Shown here: piece by piece, positions 34,470 to 46,007 of the stretch
Position numbering within the stretch: the first letter of the stretch is position 1
Layout: each line of letters opens with the position of its first letter
From: Paramarasmius palmivorus
Lineage: Eukaryota; Basidiomycota; Agaricomycetes; Agaricales; Marasmiaceae
NCBI GenBank assembly: GCA_037176845.1
Contig: JAYKXP010000011.1
Location: 248,001 to 312,000 of the forward strand
DNA length: 64,000 nucleotides
Direction: 5' to 3'
Program-made: the position numbers and the translations under genes
Notes under the pieces: generated by a model
What the model saw: only the letters and a program-made list of their open reading frames with translations
The model's database searches: none
Told to the model about the DNA's origin: nothing

Positions 34470-35293
34470 CTAACGACGCTGAGCTGGAGGAACCTGTTCG
34501 TCACCCTGAGGAGCGGCAGAGGCTTCCGACGACGCTGAGTTGTCAGTGGTGGTGGCGGAGGCTTCTGACGATGCTAAGGTGTCAGAGGCGGTAGCAGTGG
34601 CTTCTGGCGGCGCTGAGGCGTCGGAGGCAGTGGCGGAAGCTTCAACGGACGACACTGAGGCGTCGGAGGCGGTAGCAGGCGGGGGTGGTGGCGGAGCATC
34701 GGTAGCCGGCGGTGGTGGGGGTGCCTCGGTAGCTGGAGGTGGTGGGGGTGCATCAGTAGCTGGAGGTGGCGGGGGTGTATCAGCTGGTGGGGGTGGTGGA
34801 GGCACGGCAGCTGGCGGAGGTGGTGGTGGAGCACCAGCAGGTGGAGGTGGTGGAGGTGCATTAGCAGGCGGAGGTGGTGGAGGTGCATTGGCAGAGGCAA
34901 GTGGAGGTGCGACAGCCAGCACAGGCGGTGGAGGTGCATCAGCTGGTGGAGGGGGTGCAGCGGATTCAGCAGGTGGGGGTGGTGGTGGTGCATCAGCAGG
35001 GGGAGCAGGCGCGGCAGCTGGCGGAGGTGGTGGCGGAGCACCAGCAGCTGGAGGTGGTGGAGGTGCGTCGGCGGGCGGAGGTGGTGGTGTGGCATCAACA
35101 CCAAGCTTAGCGGGTGCGATGCCAGCATCGACCTTGGCTCTCAAGGCATCAACACCAGGCTGAATAGGGAGCTAGGGTAACCGGTTCAAGTTGGCATAGG
35201 AAACAAAGCAGATGAGTGAGATGTACTCACAGCGATGGCGTACGACGCCATTACAAGTGCAAAGAATGTGGGGGCAAGTCGGAAAGTCTTCAT
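34470..35293 (-). CDS. Secreted proline/alanine-rich repeat protein
   Basis: Two exons (35293-35231 and 35171-34470). The first encodes a signal peptide, MKTFRLAPTFFALVMASYA. The mature protein begins with a short LPIQPGVDALRAKVD segment. It then has about 130 residues of PPPPPADA- and PPPPPAAGA-type repeats, followed by a Ser/Ala/Thr-rich tail and a QVPPAQRR end. The repeat suggests an extended, possibly O-glycosylated wall or matrix protein. The plus strand is correspondingly rich in GGTGGAGGTGG. Repeat number is probably variable. Confidence 0.72.
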
Positions 35294-35511
35294 ATTTTGT
35301 GAAAGAGAAAGTTGAGTTGTAAAAGAACTAGTTGTCTGAGTCAATCAGAAGGTGTTTTGGTGAAGAGCATCGTCCAGAATGACGATCTTTTATACTATCC
35401 AGTATCAACACCTTTGGTCGAGCACTCAGCAGTCCATCGCTAGGGCTAAGCTACGGATGGAGTAGGCGGCGAATTCGGATGAAGAATGACGTTAGAATAA
35501 CGCGGAAATTA

Positions 35512-35847
35512 TGGTGTACCTTATTGGACAAAAACGATAATCAGGTGAAACGATATGGCAAGAGCTGGAATTATAGCAGTTTCTGGCAAGATCTTAACAG
35601 AAAGCCGTATTATCGGACAATCTGACAGAATCTGGCATACCACACATGCGCATGTCCACCGATCTGCGAGAATCTGGCATAATATGACGTAGACATGGAA
35701 TCTCGTACTCTGCGAGAACGGCAGAATGAAATACAAATATCCCAACAGAAATTGTAATCACATTCTTATTTATATCTTCCTTGGCAAACAAAACGCCAGA
35801 TTCTGGCATTCTCCCAGAACAACAGTATTACTTAAATGGTACACCAA
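35512..35847. repeat. Short inverted-repeat-bounded segment with TCTGGCA copies
   Basis: TGGTGTACC at 35512-35520 is matched in inverse by GGTACACCA at 35839-35847, followed by an A-tract. Inside, TCTGGCA recurs at about 35582, 35631, 35673 and 35802, twice in the longer form AGAATCTGGCATA, and GCCAGATTCTGGC forms a palindrome at about 35795. The segment lies directly upstream of the HECT gene. It could be a miniature element or the left end or promoter of the large element. No target-site duplication is evident. Confidence 0.5.
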
Positions 35848-35888
35848 AAAAAAAAAAAAGATGTAGTTCTGCTCTACCTGCAGCCGCC

Positions 35889-38800
35889 ATGAGTGACAGC
35901 AGCAACACACCACAGATCCATTCCCAGCGCCTATGGTCCCTCTTTTCTCAGATTTCTGACCCCCGGGTCAAGTCTAATATAGTACAACTCAGCGATTATG
36001 CCGTTTTCGAACAGTTTAAACAGAGTGTCGCAGGGGTACGTCCATTCATGTATACGTGACATCGGAGAGATGTCAATTTTACGATCCTCAACAGCGTCTT
36101 CATCTCTACACCCATGCAGGGAACCAACCTCCGGTCGACGAAGATTATAGCTGGATCCTCTCTCTTCTTCCTGAGCTACACGGATTCCTAGCGCAACGTG
36201 GGCTACTCACCACGTCTACGCCACCATCATATCCGCCCCCATCGTACCCTGCATATCATATGCCTTTCTTCTATCCAGGACAAATGCCCACTCCATATGG
36301 TATTACTCCCCCACCTATTCCTTCCAGCTCCCCGCCATCTCTACCCATTCCACCTACCCCTGAGCGTCCTTCCCTCTCTTTGCCAAGGCCAGCTCCCATT
36401 ACCGGCTCCTTTACGGTACCTCCTCCTCCTACCGGTAATACCAACAATCGACGCACTGCCAGTTACTCCCGAAACAGAGGCAGCACAGCATCGGTCATCG
36501 GCCAAGCCATGTCTACGGCGCAAACCCATGCACGCGACCCATTCTCTACGCCGTCGTCTGCCTTTGTCAACAGCAAGCGCATTGGCATCTTGATATATCC
36601 ACTCCATGTCAGTCTTCGTCATCACATTATCCCTTGATTCATAAATAACACACCAGTCTTCCTGGAACAGGTCAAGGCTCACAGTCAGGATCCCATCCCC
36701 CATTTGGGCAGTTATCCTCCCAGCTTCGATCCCATCAACATCGACACGGTGGTCAAGAAGTTCAAGTTTCTCGGCTTGTATACATATCAACAAGTCCACC
36801 CTCGTAACCCTATTCCACCGTCAGACCTAACGACGACCATACAGAGCCATCTACGTACCAATGGCATGCAACTTCCATCGACGGAACCCGATGACCCTGA
36901 CACGCTCGCAAGCCAGCCCTTTCGTATATTAGACTTCACCGTAACCCGTCCACCGGAGCGATTCAATGGAAAGCTCGGCTTCTTTACAGAATCCACGTTG
37001 ACTTTCCGGGAAATTAAAGACATGAAATACAACAAACAAACCAGACTACCACTGGACATCGACCCTTCCACAGGGGAGGCCATTCCTGTGATTGTCATCT
37101 GTGAGCACCATCTCTGATCAATATTCCAGTCGCATATTCACCAGATATGGGCAGCTCCGTCTCATGGCAATATACAGGGTCCCCTTGACACCATCCTCGC
37201 CTCACTAGACAATGACGTTTCTGACGTCCCAGTCCATCTCCTTTCTAGTATGCATCAATGCTTGGGTTGGAGGCTTCTTCTCTCTGTCCCCATCCTCAAA
37301 CCTGAGCCGTCAGTCCTCCGCTCTCACCAGCGCTGCCTACCGACCGCCGCACTGTGCCCTAAGACCTCGGTAAGACGCTTTATCATATGCCCTAAACCCT
37401 CTTCCACATTGACGTCTCACAACACAGACTCCCGGTGTGAGGACTTCTACAAACGTGTCTCGGCCAGTGACACCACCACAAGTACCTCAAAGACGAGCTC
37501 TGGAACTCTCTCCAGGAAGCGTAAGTGTGCTCTCTCTGCACTCAAACACCCTCTCACATCCTTTTTGTCCACAGCAACGACCTAACCGGCAGGTTCGAAT
37601 ACGACGAGCATCCACACCCCCATCGCCATCTCCGACTCGACCAGAATCACCGCTTCTCCCCTCCATACCTGTAACCCCATCTTCACAGACCTCAAGAGGA
37701 TCCGGTCTCCAAACAGTCTCTCCGCCAAATGTTGCCGTTCCACGTCCACCGCCACTTCAAAAACACGAGATAGCCACTGCCCGAGAAATCTCTCGTTGGA
37801 AACGCAATGTGCCCATCTCACACCACCCACGCGAAAATATTAAGTGTGAATTCGACACCTTTCAGACAGGTGCAGTATACCTCACAGGCCTCTTGCAACA
37901 TCTCTGCGATTCCAACCCGTCCGCTGCACCGTTTTCAAAGCCTCCAGGCACCTTACAGGCCCCTGAAAATCCGACCCTTTTGGCGTTCTTTGGTCATGGA
38001 GATCTGCTATTCAATGTGGGGAGTAGTATCGGACCTGGCCCTAGACGCCAGATCTATTCCGAAGCAGTACGGATCCTCCTTCAGGAAGGCTGGCATTATG
38101 CTCCCTGCGACTCTCTTTTCATCGTACCTCCAAGCCGCGCGCTCGCCAGCATAGACCAGTTACGCAAACTGCGAGGTCATGGTGCCCTACTTGCATCCTT
38201 TCTTTATCAGTACAAGGCTGCACCTCTTCCGGTTTCCCCTTGGGTCATCATGTACCTCATCCACGGACACGCCTTTCTTGACCAGCTCTCACCGTCCCTT
38301 ATCCATGCCCTTGACCCTGTCGGCTTCGAACAATACTCCCCCATTCTGCAGCTGGAAACAAACCAGCGCCGACCCGAGGGCGCAGAGGCCATCGGACACC
38401 CGTTAAACACATTCCTGATAGAACACCTGGACATGCAAGTAAGCACTCATCGTTCACAAGCAATCAATGAAGAATTCACTTTTTCTCCAGCTTAAGGACC
38501 TTGATCTCATACCAGGAGAAGATGCCGTGAAGACGCTGCGTCAACTCGCTTTCGGTGTAATTTTCTTCGGCCTTCCGCCTCATGCTATGAATCCGTTTCA
38601 AACGCTGGACTCGCTGAAAACACTTCGAGGAGGCTTTGCAGTTGAGCTGATCCGTGGCAAAACCTTCGTCGATGTAAGTCCCTAATACGACTCCTGAGCG
38701 ATTACTTACCTTCTTGCTACTCCTACCTTCTTGCTACTCCAGACCTTTGCTGGTGCGAGACTGCCGAGCACTTCGCGGTTCGTAGCAGCCCTGTATGCCT

Positions 38801-39457
38801 TTCCTGCAAACGCCAAGGAAGTTCTCCCTCATATCCAGGTCGGTCTTGAAGCATCCCAGTGGGCCGAGTATCGCCAACACCTCGTCCGCGACAATCCATC
38901 ATCAACACCCTCCATATCCAGGCTTACCATTAAACAGTTACCTTTGTGGACTCGCATTTTCCGGTGCCATCTTCACCGTTTCCTCCTTGGACGCGGTGTT
39001 CCCACCACTTTTTGTAGCACGCACGATCTCCCCTACTCCCCTTCCCAGCTAAAGGACAAGTATTTTCGCCTGAAGTTGTTATTAATGCAGGTAACTGGCA
39101 TTCCTAGTCTCCCCGCGAATAGTAATTGGAAGATTGTGGTATGTGTCCGAACATCCTGCCAAAGCAGACACCGGCTAACAAAGCACTGAAGTTCAGCATT
39201 ACTGCTCGTGTTCAGGTCGAGTTCACCTGATCGATCCTTCGTTTGCCCATTACTCACACACTCCACAGCGCAGCATTCCAGATAATGTCATCCCCCCTAT
39301 GCTATTCCACACTTGCTCTAGGGAGATCGACGTATATATTAACCCCGCCATGCAGAAGCTTTTGCTCAATCTTCCATCCGGTGAAGAGCAATCCTCGGCA
39401 TTCGATGCGTGGTTTTTCGACGAGATCAATGTACCAAGCGCCTTCAATAAAGTTTAG
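35889..39457 (+). CDS. HECT-type E3 ubiquitin ligase-like protein
   Basis: Nine exons splice in consistent phase to about 1,033 residues: 35889-36035, 36095-36607, 36671-37100, 37155-37369, 37428-37520, 37575-38438, 38491-38673, 38743-39138 and 39197-39457. The N-terminal third is Pro-rich and disordered. The C-terminal half fits a HECT domain. N-lobe features are NVGSSIGPGPRRQIYSEA (the D-x-GG-x-R position) and LFIVPP. The C-lobe has QVTGIPSLPANSNWKI (matching TG-x-x-x-LP-x-x-G) and IPPMLFHTCSREIDVYI, with Cys at about residue 987 in the place of the catalytic LPxAHTC, 47 residues from the end. It would carry ubiquitin as a thioester. The match is by motif reading only and is divergent. Confidence 0.68.
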
Positions 39458-39580
39458 CCTGTGTAGTCGATCGTTGTTGTAACTCCATGTGGATGTGATA
39501 TTTAGATGACAAATATACCCTCTATTCGAGAGAGATACATATAGGCGCAGGCCGTGTCAAATTGCTCGATTTCTTCCGCC

Positions 39581-41457
39581 ATGCCTCCTAGGAGGCGATC
39601 ATCCAGGTCAATACAGGCGACAAACCCTGTCCCCCAGCTCGTTGCATATAGAGCCAACCAGCGGTCTCGCGGGGCCGTTACCAATTTGTCCAGCCAGCCA
39701 GATCATGGTGAGCCGCTCTTTTTACCAGACCCAGACGAGGATACCGAGCGATGCGTAGGAGACAACAACGACGACACCCTGGGAGAAAACGAAGAGCACC
39801 AAATGGATTATCAATCGCGCTCGTCATCCCCTATCTCCATCTCTTCCTCCTCTACACACGCAGATGACATAGAGCAAGTTCTGGAGAACCTTGAAGACGG
39901 TTTTTATGACTCGAACGATATCGTTACCAGTGTAGAAGATGACAACCTCGTTGATCCCCACTACCGCACTCTCCTGAAGGACACGCAGGGTAATAGCCAC
40001 CTTTCTCCCTTGGCCCACTTTTCCTCTCTAACGTCCTAAAATTCAATAGATACAGAGAACTACACAGAGGCCCTTTCTATGCTCTGCGAAGCCATTTTGT
40101 CCATGAAAGCTCTGGTCCACCTCACGCTGGAGTACCGTCTATCCAATCCACCACCCACGCCCTCTGACTCACGGCAACACCACCTCACCATCATTCAGAC
40201 AATCGACATAAAGCGCCGGCGAGTCGATACCAGTGACGTCAACCTAAAGGCCATGTTCGATGCTCTGTCCGGGCAGCCTGGACCAATAGCCCAGACACTA
40301 GCAACTCTTTCAACCTACTATCCCAACAACAATCCCTTTGTGGGGATGACACGCCGCCTGGTCCAAGACCACGACGTCTCTGATTGCTCATTCCACCAGT
40401 ACGGGCGCCTTCAGGAAGTGCTCACCGCAGGCACCCGCGCAGCAGAAACCATAGCCAGGCCTATCCTTGATTACGAGCCACTGATGCAAGAGTTGTGCCG
40501 TGATGCCAATCATCCGACAAGCGATCCGGAAATGCATCCAATATTCTTAGTGCACCTATCCTGTGACGACAAAGAGGTGAGCATTCTAGTCCAAAACACT
40601 TTTCCAGCCAAGCTCACCTGGCATCTATGTAGCCTGCTGCAAGTGGTGACAATGGTGACAATTGCATAAGTACCGCATCTAACCCTACGGAGATGCAACA
40701 ACCTCCCTCTCTTGCTGCATCTCCGCAATCCCCCACGGCCACATCGCTCGAACCACCCATTCCACCAGAGGAGATATACTTCTCTCAGAGTACCCCCGGC
40801 TTTGCGTCGAGTTCACAACTCAACGCCGCTCCGGCGCCACAAATTCCCAGCCCAACCACGATAGCTCCCAGCCAGGTCCAATGCACCAATCCGCTCCACT
40901 CCTATCCTTCTATCACAGCTATTGCCAGTGTGCAGGCTACGAGTATCACACACAGCAACACTCCTCCTGCGAGCGCCGTTCAATTGTACCTGGAGTCGTA
41001 CCCACAATCCTTGCCACTCATTAACGAAATCCGCACTTGGTTGCATTCACGACCCCAGTACGGAAAAGCTTATTGTCGGATACGTGCAGGGCGCCTCATT
41101 GAGCAGCTCCACGAGGTCTTGCAGATTTACCCTGCACAAAAACGGTACCCCACACTTTCCGATGGGTTGCTGCTGAAGCCGGAGGCACTCGCACAGTACT
41201 TCTCGCTCGGGAGTAGCACCTATGCCTCTTTCCGCACCATGTACAACAACGCGCTCCACATCTACTGGACACTCGATCACACCACTCCCCGTGATAAGGA
41301 ACAGGAGGAACTCTATGAAGTACTCCGAATCATGCTCAGGGATACAGACGTTGTGTTGAGCGAATGCCCGCAGTTTTCACGAGAGTTCCAGGTCGCAGGA
41401 AAGATGAATGTTGCCTCGTACGAATACATGATAAAGCCATACCCTAAACGCAAATGA
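39581..41457 (+). CDS. Unknown acidic protein of the large element
   Basis: Three exons: 39581 to about 39989, about 40050-40576, and about 40640-41457, roughly 590 residues. The N-terminus is basic (MPPRRRSSRS), then strongly acidic and Ser-rich (residues 45-130). A helical middle follows (TEALSMLCEAILSMKALVHLTLEYRL). A low-complexity Pro/Ser/Thr linker leads to a folded-looking C-terminal part with AYCRIRAGRLIEQLHEVLQIY and ends in a basic KPYPKRK. No domain is recognised. It follows the HECT gene by only 124 bases on the same strand. Confidence 0.6.
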
Positions 41458-41703
41458 TGACATTGTCGTCAAAGTTAGTAAAGTAGCATTCAATGCCAAT
41501 AGGTTACTCACGCAAAATCGAGAGGAATATGTGAGATCGGATTTGATCCTTCAACACCCGGTTGCAACACATTTGATACCTTGCCTGAGCATTCCTATGA
41601 AAGCTGTCTTGTACTGTTAGTGTGAAGGAGACAAAATGTATTCCCGCTCACTTTGGATAAACCACTGCTCGTTTTCCACCCAAGAAATCCCGAAGTACGC
41701 CTT

Positions 41704-42002
41704 GTGGGACACCAGAGTCCCACTCAGAACTGACACCAGAGTCAGTATCGAATAACTTGAATGCTTAGCCTAGGCTAGCCCGAATGAGAATGCGAGCGAT
41801 GACGGGAAAGACCAAAGTGTGACGAGGTCTTGGCAAGCGGCTAACCCTAGTATGACCATGCTAGGGTTTAGGTGCACATGATATGCCAACGTACTTCGAA
41901 GTCATCGACATCTGCTCTGCAATTCCTCGTCGTCAGGTTCGCAACTTTGGTGTTGCGATATGGCGAATAGTCCACTTTTTCGTTGCACAACTCTGGCGTT
42001 GT
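41704..42002. repeat. Covarying hairpin cluster 1 (four hairpins)
   Basis: Two hairpins with loop ACCAGA: 41704-41723 (arms GTGGGAC/GTCCCAC) and 41729-41746 (ACTGAC/GTCAGT). Two with the complementary loop: 41939-41958 (TCGCAAC-TTTGGT-GTTGCGA) and 41987-42002 (ACAAC-TCTGGC-GTTGT). The AACCCTAG hairpin lies between the pairs at 41843-41868. Arms differ from copy to copy but stay self-complementary. Confidence 0.85.
41843..41868. repeat. AACCCTAG / CTAGGGTT hairpin, copy 1
   Basis: Perfect 8-base arms AACCCTAG and CTAGGGTT around a 10-base loop, followed by TAGGTGCACATG. Related copies lie at 54908-54933 and 63578-63607, each also followed within 10 bases by ACATG. Confidence 0.85.
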
Positions 42003-42463
42003 CTGCATACGATCAATGTGAAACAATAAATACTCCCCACAACGGCCTCCAAAACCACCCCCAAGCTGAAGCAAAAATACACCCGGTTGATCTTCACGCT
42101 CACGGTATGTCCAATTCACCTCAATGTACATTAGTGCTGATATCTTTCCAGCATCACAAAGACGCTGTCCTGCCAGCCAGACACGCTAATCCCACCGACC
42201 CGGCACTGATACTTGGCACTGGTATGTCCTACGGTGTATCTCACCTTTACTATAGGTTAAATGAACCTCAATACATTACAGGCCGTCCTTTATGCTCCCA
42301 CAGTTCTTCACAGACACTGTTCGCTCTGGCCAGCTTGTTACTGTCCCCCACACCACGGATTTCTTCTGCCAGTCGCTTTCCACCCATCCGTCCATGTAGA
42401 CTCTCGCTCTTAAGGATTGATTATCACAATGTCACAGTGAAAACTACACGAAACATTGTAATT

Positions 42464-43032
42464 CTACCATTCAAAGTCGTCCATTGGTATGATATAACCT
42501 GCCTCCCACTCTGCAATGGCGCAGACCAGCTCTGCCTGCAGCCAGTCGTTGCTGGACTGAGGATCAAGCAATGCCCCGTACGCATCAATATCCACCAATA
42601 CGTGAAGTTCCTGCTTGCCGCTCTTACTGGGCCTGAACAGGAAGCGCGGTCCTTCTTTTAGCTTGATCGCCAGTATAGATATGTACACCTGCGCAAGCAC
42701 CGAGTCAACATTGCCAACGCCAGGCCGGAGAATGCGAACCTCACCTTGAATGTTGTGGATCCCTCCTCTCCCGACGGAAACGCAGCGCTTTTCCACAAAT
42801 GGCAGCGTCGTTGGGTTTCGCTATACCCCGCCACCGTCGGCAAGTCCCAAGAGGACTCAAAGCCTGCCTCTCCTCCCAGAAAATTCTGCAGGGCATCATT
42901 CATAAGCGATTCCACCTCTTCTCCGCCGTAGGGAGTAGGATTGGCCTTTATGACAACCTTCAATGACGCCAATAGATCGTCTGGGCTCCCTGGTTGCACG
43001 TTTGCTCGGTAGCTATCCGATGGGAATGTCAT
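42464..43032 (-). CDS. Small unknown protein of the large element
   Basis: Two exons (43032 to about 42754, and about 42696 to the TAG at 42464) with a GTGAGG..GCAG intron, about 168 residues. The product has SPDDLLASLKVVIK and EEVESLMNDALQNFLGGE helices, then a strand-rich second exon (YISILAIKLKEGPRF, LHVLVDIDAYG). No domain is recognised. An upstream in-frame extension to 43170 exists, but the ATG at 43032 is the first plausible start. Confidence 0.5.
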
Positions 43033-43701
43033 TATTGACCTGCGCAAACGTTGGCAAAAAAAAATCCTCACAGTGCCTGTGGCTGAACGGTCATTCGACG
43101 TGCAGTTGTAATGAAGTCGGTGATATACATCGCTGAAACGGCTGCACAGTTCATGAAAACCCAACCGCACCTTAAATACCCCTTTTCAGTGCTTTTTCAG
43201 TGATCCTCGTGGCCCATCGGTCGCCGTAGAGATCGATTTTCGAATTTGACGGTCATCACAATACCGACTGTGAAGTTTGATCCACGCGTATACCATAAAT
43301 CCGTTCTTATCAGCCACCCATTCTTGTTCCGACGTCCGCTCCAGCGACTCAAGTTGCAGTGTACAATTGTGCACCTGTCCAGCCTGACCGAAGCTGTCAC
43401 TCTCTTCCAGATACTCCATCTGCTTCGGAAAGGGAAAGGAATGGCAACCAGCACCATTTATCACCCGAAGCGGCATTAAAAGACCTATTCCACCAATTGG
43501 AAACTGAGTCGCGAAAATTGGCTTCCACCTCCCCTTTCCACCTCACCGCAGTTTCCATTAGCCCCCGGCATCTCGGTCGATCGATCGTTATATCAACGCC
43601 ACGCAAAAACGTCTATCTACTTATCTACAATCCAAATGTCGGTACATAGCAGTAATCTTACCCACGATTCGCCGTCCAATCCCGCCTGCCCAACCTCACC
43701 T
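43033..43701. other. Spacer
   Basis: Overlapping short open frames on both strands, none supported. A duplicated CTTTTTCAGTG word lies at about 43180-43202. Confidence 0.4.
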
Positions 43702-45711
43702 TCAATGAATGATCGGCGGCATTTGATCCTCGTTCCGGTACCAAGTCCATACAACCATGTTTTGGGCTCCGCACAAGATCATGATGAGCTGAGCGCCAGA
43801 CCCGTCCAACGGCTTAGAGGGGTAATAAGTAAATGCGGCCTCTGGCACCTCGTCGAACGGGATGATCAACAACTTTCCGTTCGGATCAGATAGATTCACC
43901 TGCACACAATCATTCACCGTCAGCTTTTCTCGAATGGCTGCGAGCTCCCTTTCACGACTCTTCAGCACCATGTGAACCACATATCTGATGAACCCCTTGT
44001 CCACGTATTTCATAGCGTGAGACCCTTCTATCACAACAGTCAGGTCTTGCCATTGCAGCCCAAAGTGGCGATTCGCACTCACTCTTTTTCTCCTCCTGCC
44101 AATGTCGGCAACCCTTTTGATGGGTTTTCCAGCTCTCACGAGCGCATTTTTCTGAGCAATATGCATGATGCAAACAACCGCTGCATGCACGGGAACGCTC
44201 TTCATCTTCAGGGCGTGGCCCTTGACGCTCACACTGGAAACAGTGTGTCAATCACGTATAATCGGCATACCAGGCAGAGTGCTTACCCCAGGGTTGTAAC
44301 ACAGTCGCTTATCCATACCACTATAAGCCGTTGTCACATACATTGCCCTGATCGTCGCAACGTGCAATGCTCGGGACTTCCAGTCATGCCACAAGCGTGC
44401 CCCGTCACCGTTATATTCCAGCTCGCACTGTAACACTGGCAGAACTCGACGCAATATGCAAGGTGACAACAGATGACATTGATAGATCGCTAAAAGTTGC
44501 CGAATCTCGAGGAGAAGTGCTGCGTCCAGGTGTTCGTAGTTGATACGCTCTTCATGCCTTTTCTCTGCAATAAATAGAGCGTCGATCCTAGCAATCCCTC
44601 TCAGCACTCCTCCGCCAATGGCTTCGATCACCCATCCGGTACTACCTGGGATGTGAGCGACCTCCCCAAGAAACCGAATGCCCATTAAGAGAATAGCGCG
44701 CAAGACATTCGTAGGGCATAATCGGCCTGCTCTATCGGTACAGGCCCGTTTCGTCGCCGCTACGCAAGAGGAGACAATTTTCGCCATCCAATACGACCAA
44801 TGGCGCGTCAGAGCTTCTCCTCTCCGATGCGGCAGAATTTTTACCATAACAACGACCATGCATAGAACATCGTCAACGCAGTCGAGAAACCCTCGTTTAC
44901 GCATGAGACTCGCCAGACAATTGACCATAATGGGCATGGCATTGTCATGCTCTGGGATAGCCAGGAATTCTGCGACGCATTCGGGGAATATGTAGTCGAA
45001 GTCTTGGAGCTGACTCCCATACAGTGCAAGGAATGCACGTCCTACCGCTGGCACTATTTTCCCCATTCCCGCTGTTGCCAATAGCAAACGGCGACATATG
45101 ATTCCTACCCCTTCCTCCGCACGAGCCAGTGACAATAGTTGCTGATAGCGATGGTAGGTGCCAAGGTTAAACAGGAAGTTGCAGACGCTGCCGGCGATTT
45201 CTTCATCCCAGCTACCCTCTGAGAAGATCGGCGGTCTTTGCATATCTTTGTGAACGAAGTAGAAAGTAGGCCCCCATTCCGCCAGCCATGACATCCAGCG
45301 AAAAATGTGCATCCAAGTGTTCCCCTGAGACAGGCCTGTAAATCTATACTCGACCTCTGGCTGACCCCCCTTGTACGGTCCAAGGTATTCTGCGAAATGC
45401 CGAAATGCCTCGACCATCTCCCATCCACGAGTAAGGAAGTCGTTTTCGTTTGAAGAGGAGATGTTGGGACAAGGAGATGTGAACGCCTGTTTCAGATATC
45501 GCATCAAACGAGGATCCTTATCTTTCGCCCATTTCTCCAGGTCCACCACCTGCGGTTCCATACTAAGCCCTGTTGTAACGTCCACCGAGGTTGGACTTCT
45601 TGAGATATTTACGAGTTGGGGCGCTAGTGGGGGTCGTGGTGCAAGCTTGAAAGTTACCCCCCGACGATGAACTCCTATTTGATTTTTCTCTGCTTTGCAA
45701 TCATCCTCCAT
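43702..45711 (-). CDS. MYND-type zinc finger protein
   Basis: A long first exon (45711 to about 44269, about 480 residues) encodes an alpha-helical region. It is followed by a GTAAGC..CCAG intron and a second exon carrying the finger. The finger ligands read CYNPGC (the first pair, split by the intron), then ACSGC, YCSEKC, W and H, and a final GC, the C/C/C/H pattern of agaric MYND fingers. A second intron of about 55 bases, with a CTGAC branch site, leads to a C-terminal exon of about 120 residues ending IIH at 43702. MYND fingers mediate protein contacts in chromatin and repression complexes. The long N-terminal region is typical of the expanded agaric family. Confidence 0.78.
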
Positions 45712-46007
45712 CGCTTATATTAGTTGATCGTTCACACTAGCTATACAACCGAAGAGTACCAGTTTCTTTCACTTTGCAATTCATCATGTATCATATCGTC
45801 CGATGTCTCTAGAGAATACATTTCTTTTGTCTCTTATGCCCTGATGCTGAGGATGTATGTGTGTAAGTAGATGTAGCGTACAACCAAAAAAATGACAACA
45901 TGTTTCAAGAATATACAATTAATCTGCATTGACAGAATCGTCCCAACGTACTTTCTGTGATCCGGGTTCTGATCAAGAAGAATGTGTGCAGCGACACCAC
46001 TCCCTTT

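Noticed and set aside
34540..35163. Long Gly-rich plus-strand open frame
   Set aside because: It is the complement of the Pro/Ala-rich secreted protein. The minus strand has the signal-peptide exon and splice sites, so the plus frame is a shadow.
35845..35858. A-tract after the 336-base segment read as a retrotransposon tail
   Set aside because: No reverse transcriptase or target duplication is present nearby, and a short A-tract alone is not evidence.
41704..42002. Hairpins read as transcription terminators or tRNA relics
   Set aside because: They occur upstream, downstream and between genes without consistent relation to transcription direction, lack T-tracts, and have no tRNA arm pattern.
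41960..42661. Plus-strand frame of 233 codons over hairpin cluster 1
   Set aside because: It is interrupted by two convincing introns, and after splicing the frames meet stops. It overlaps a hairpin and the 3' end of a better supported minus-strand gene.
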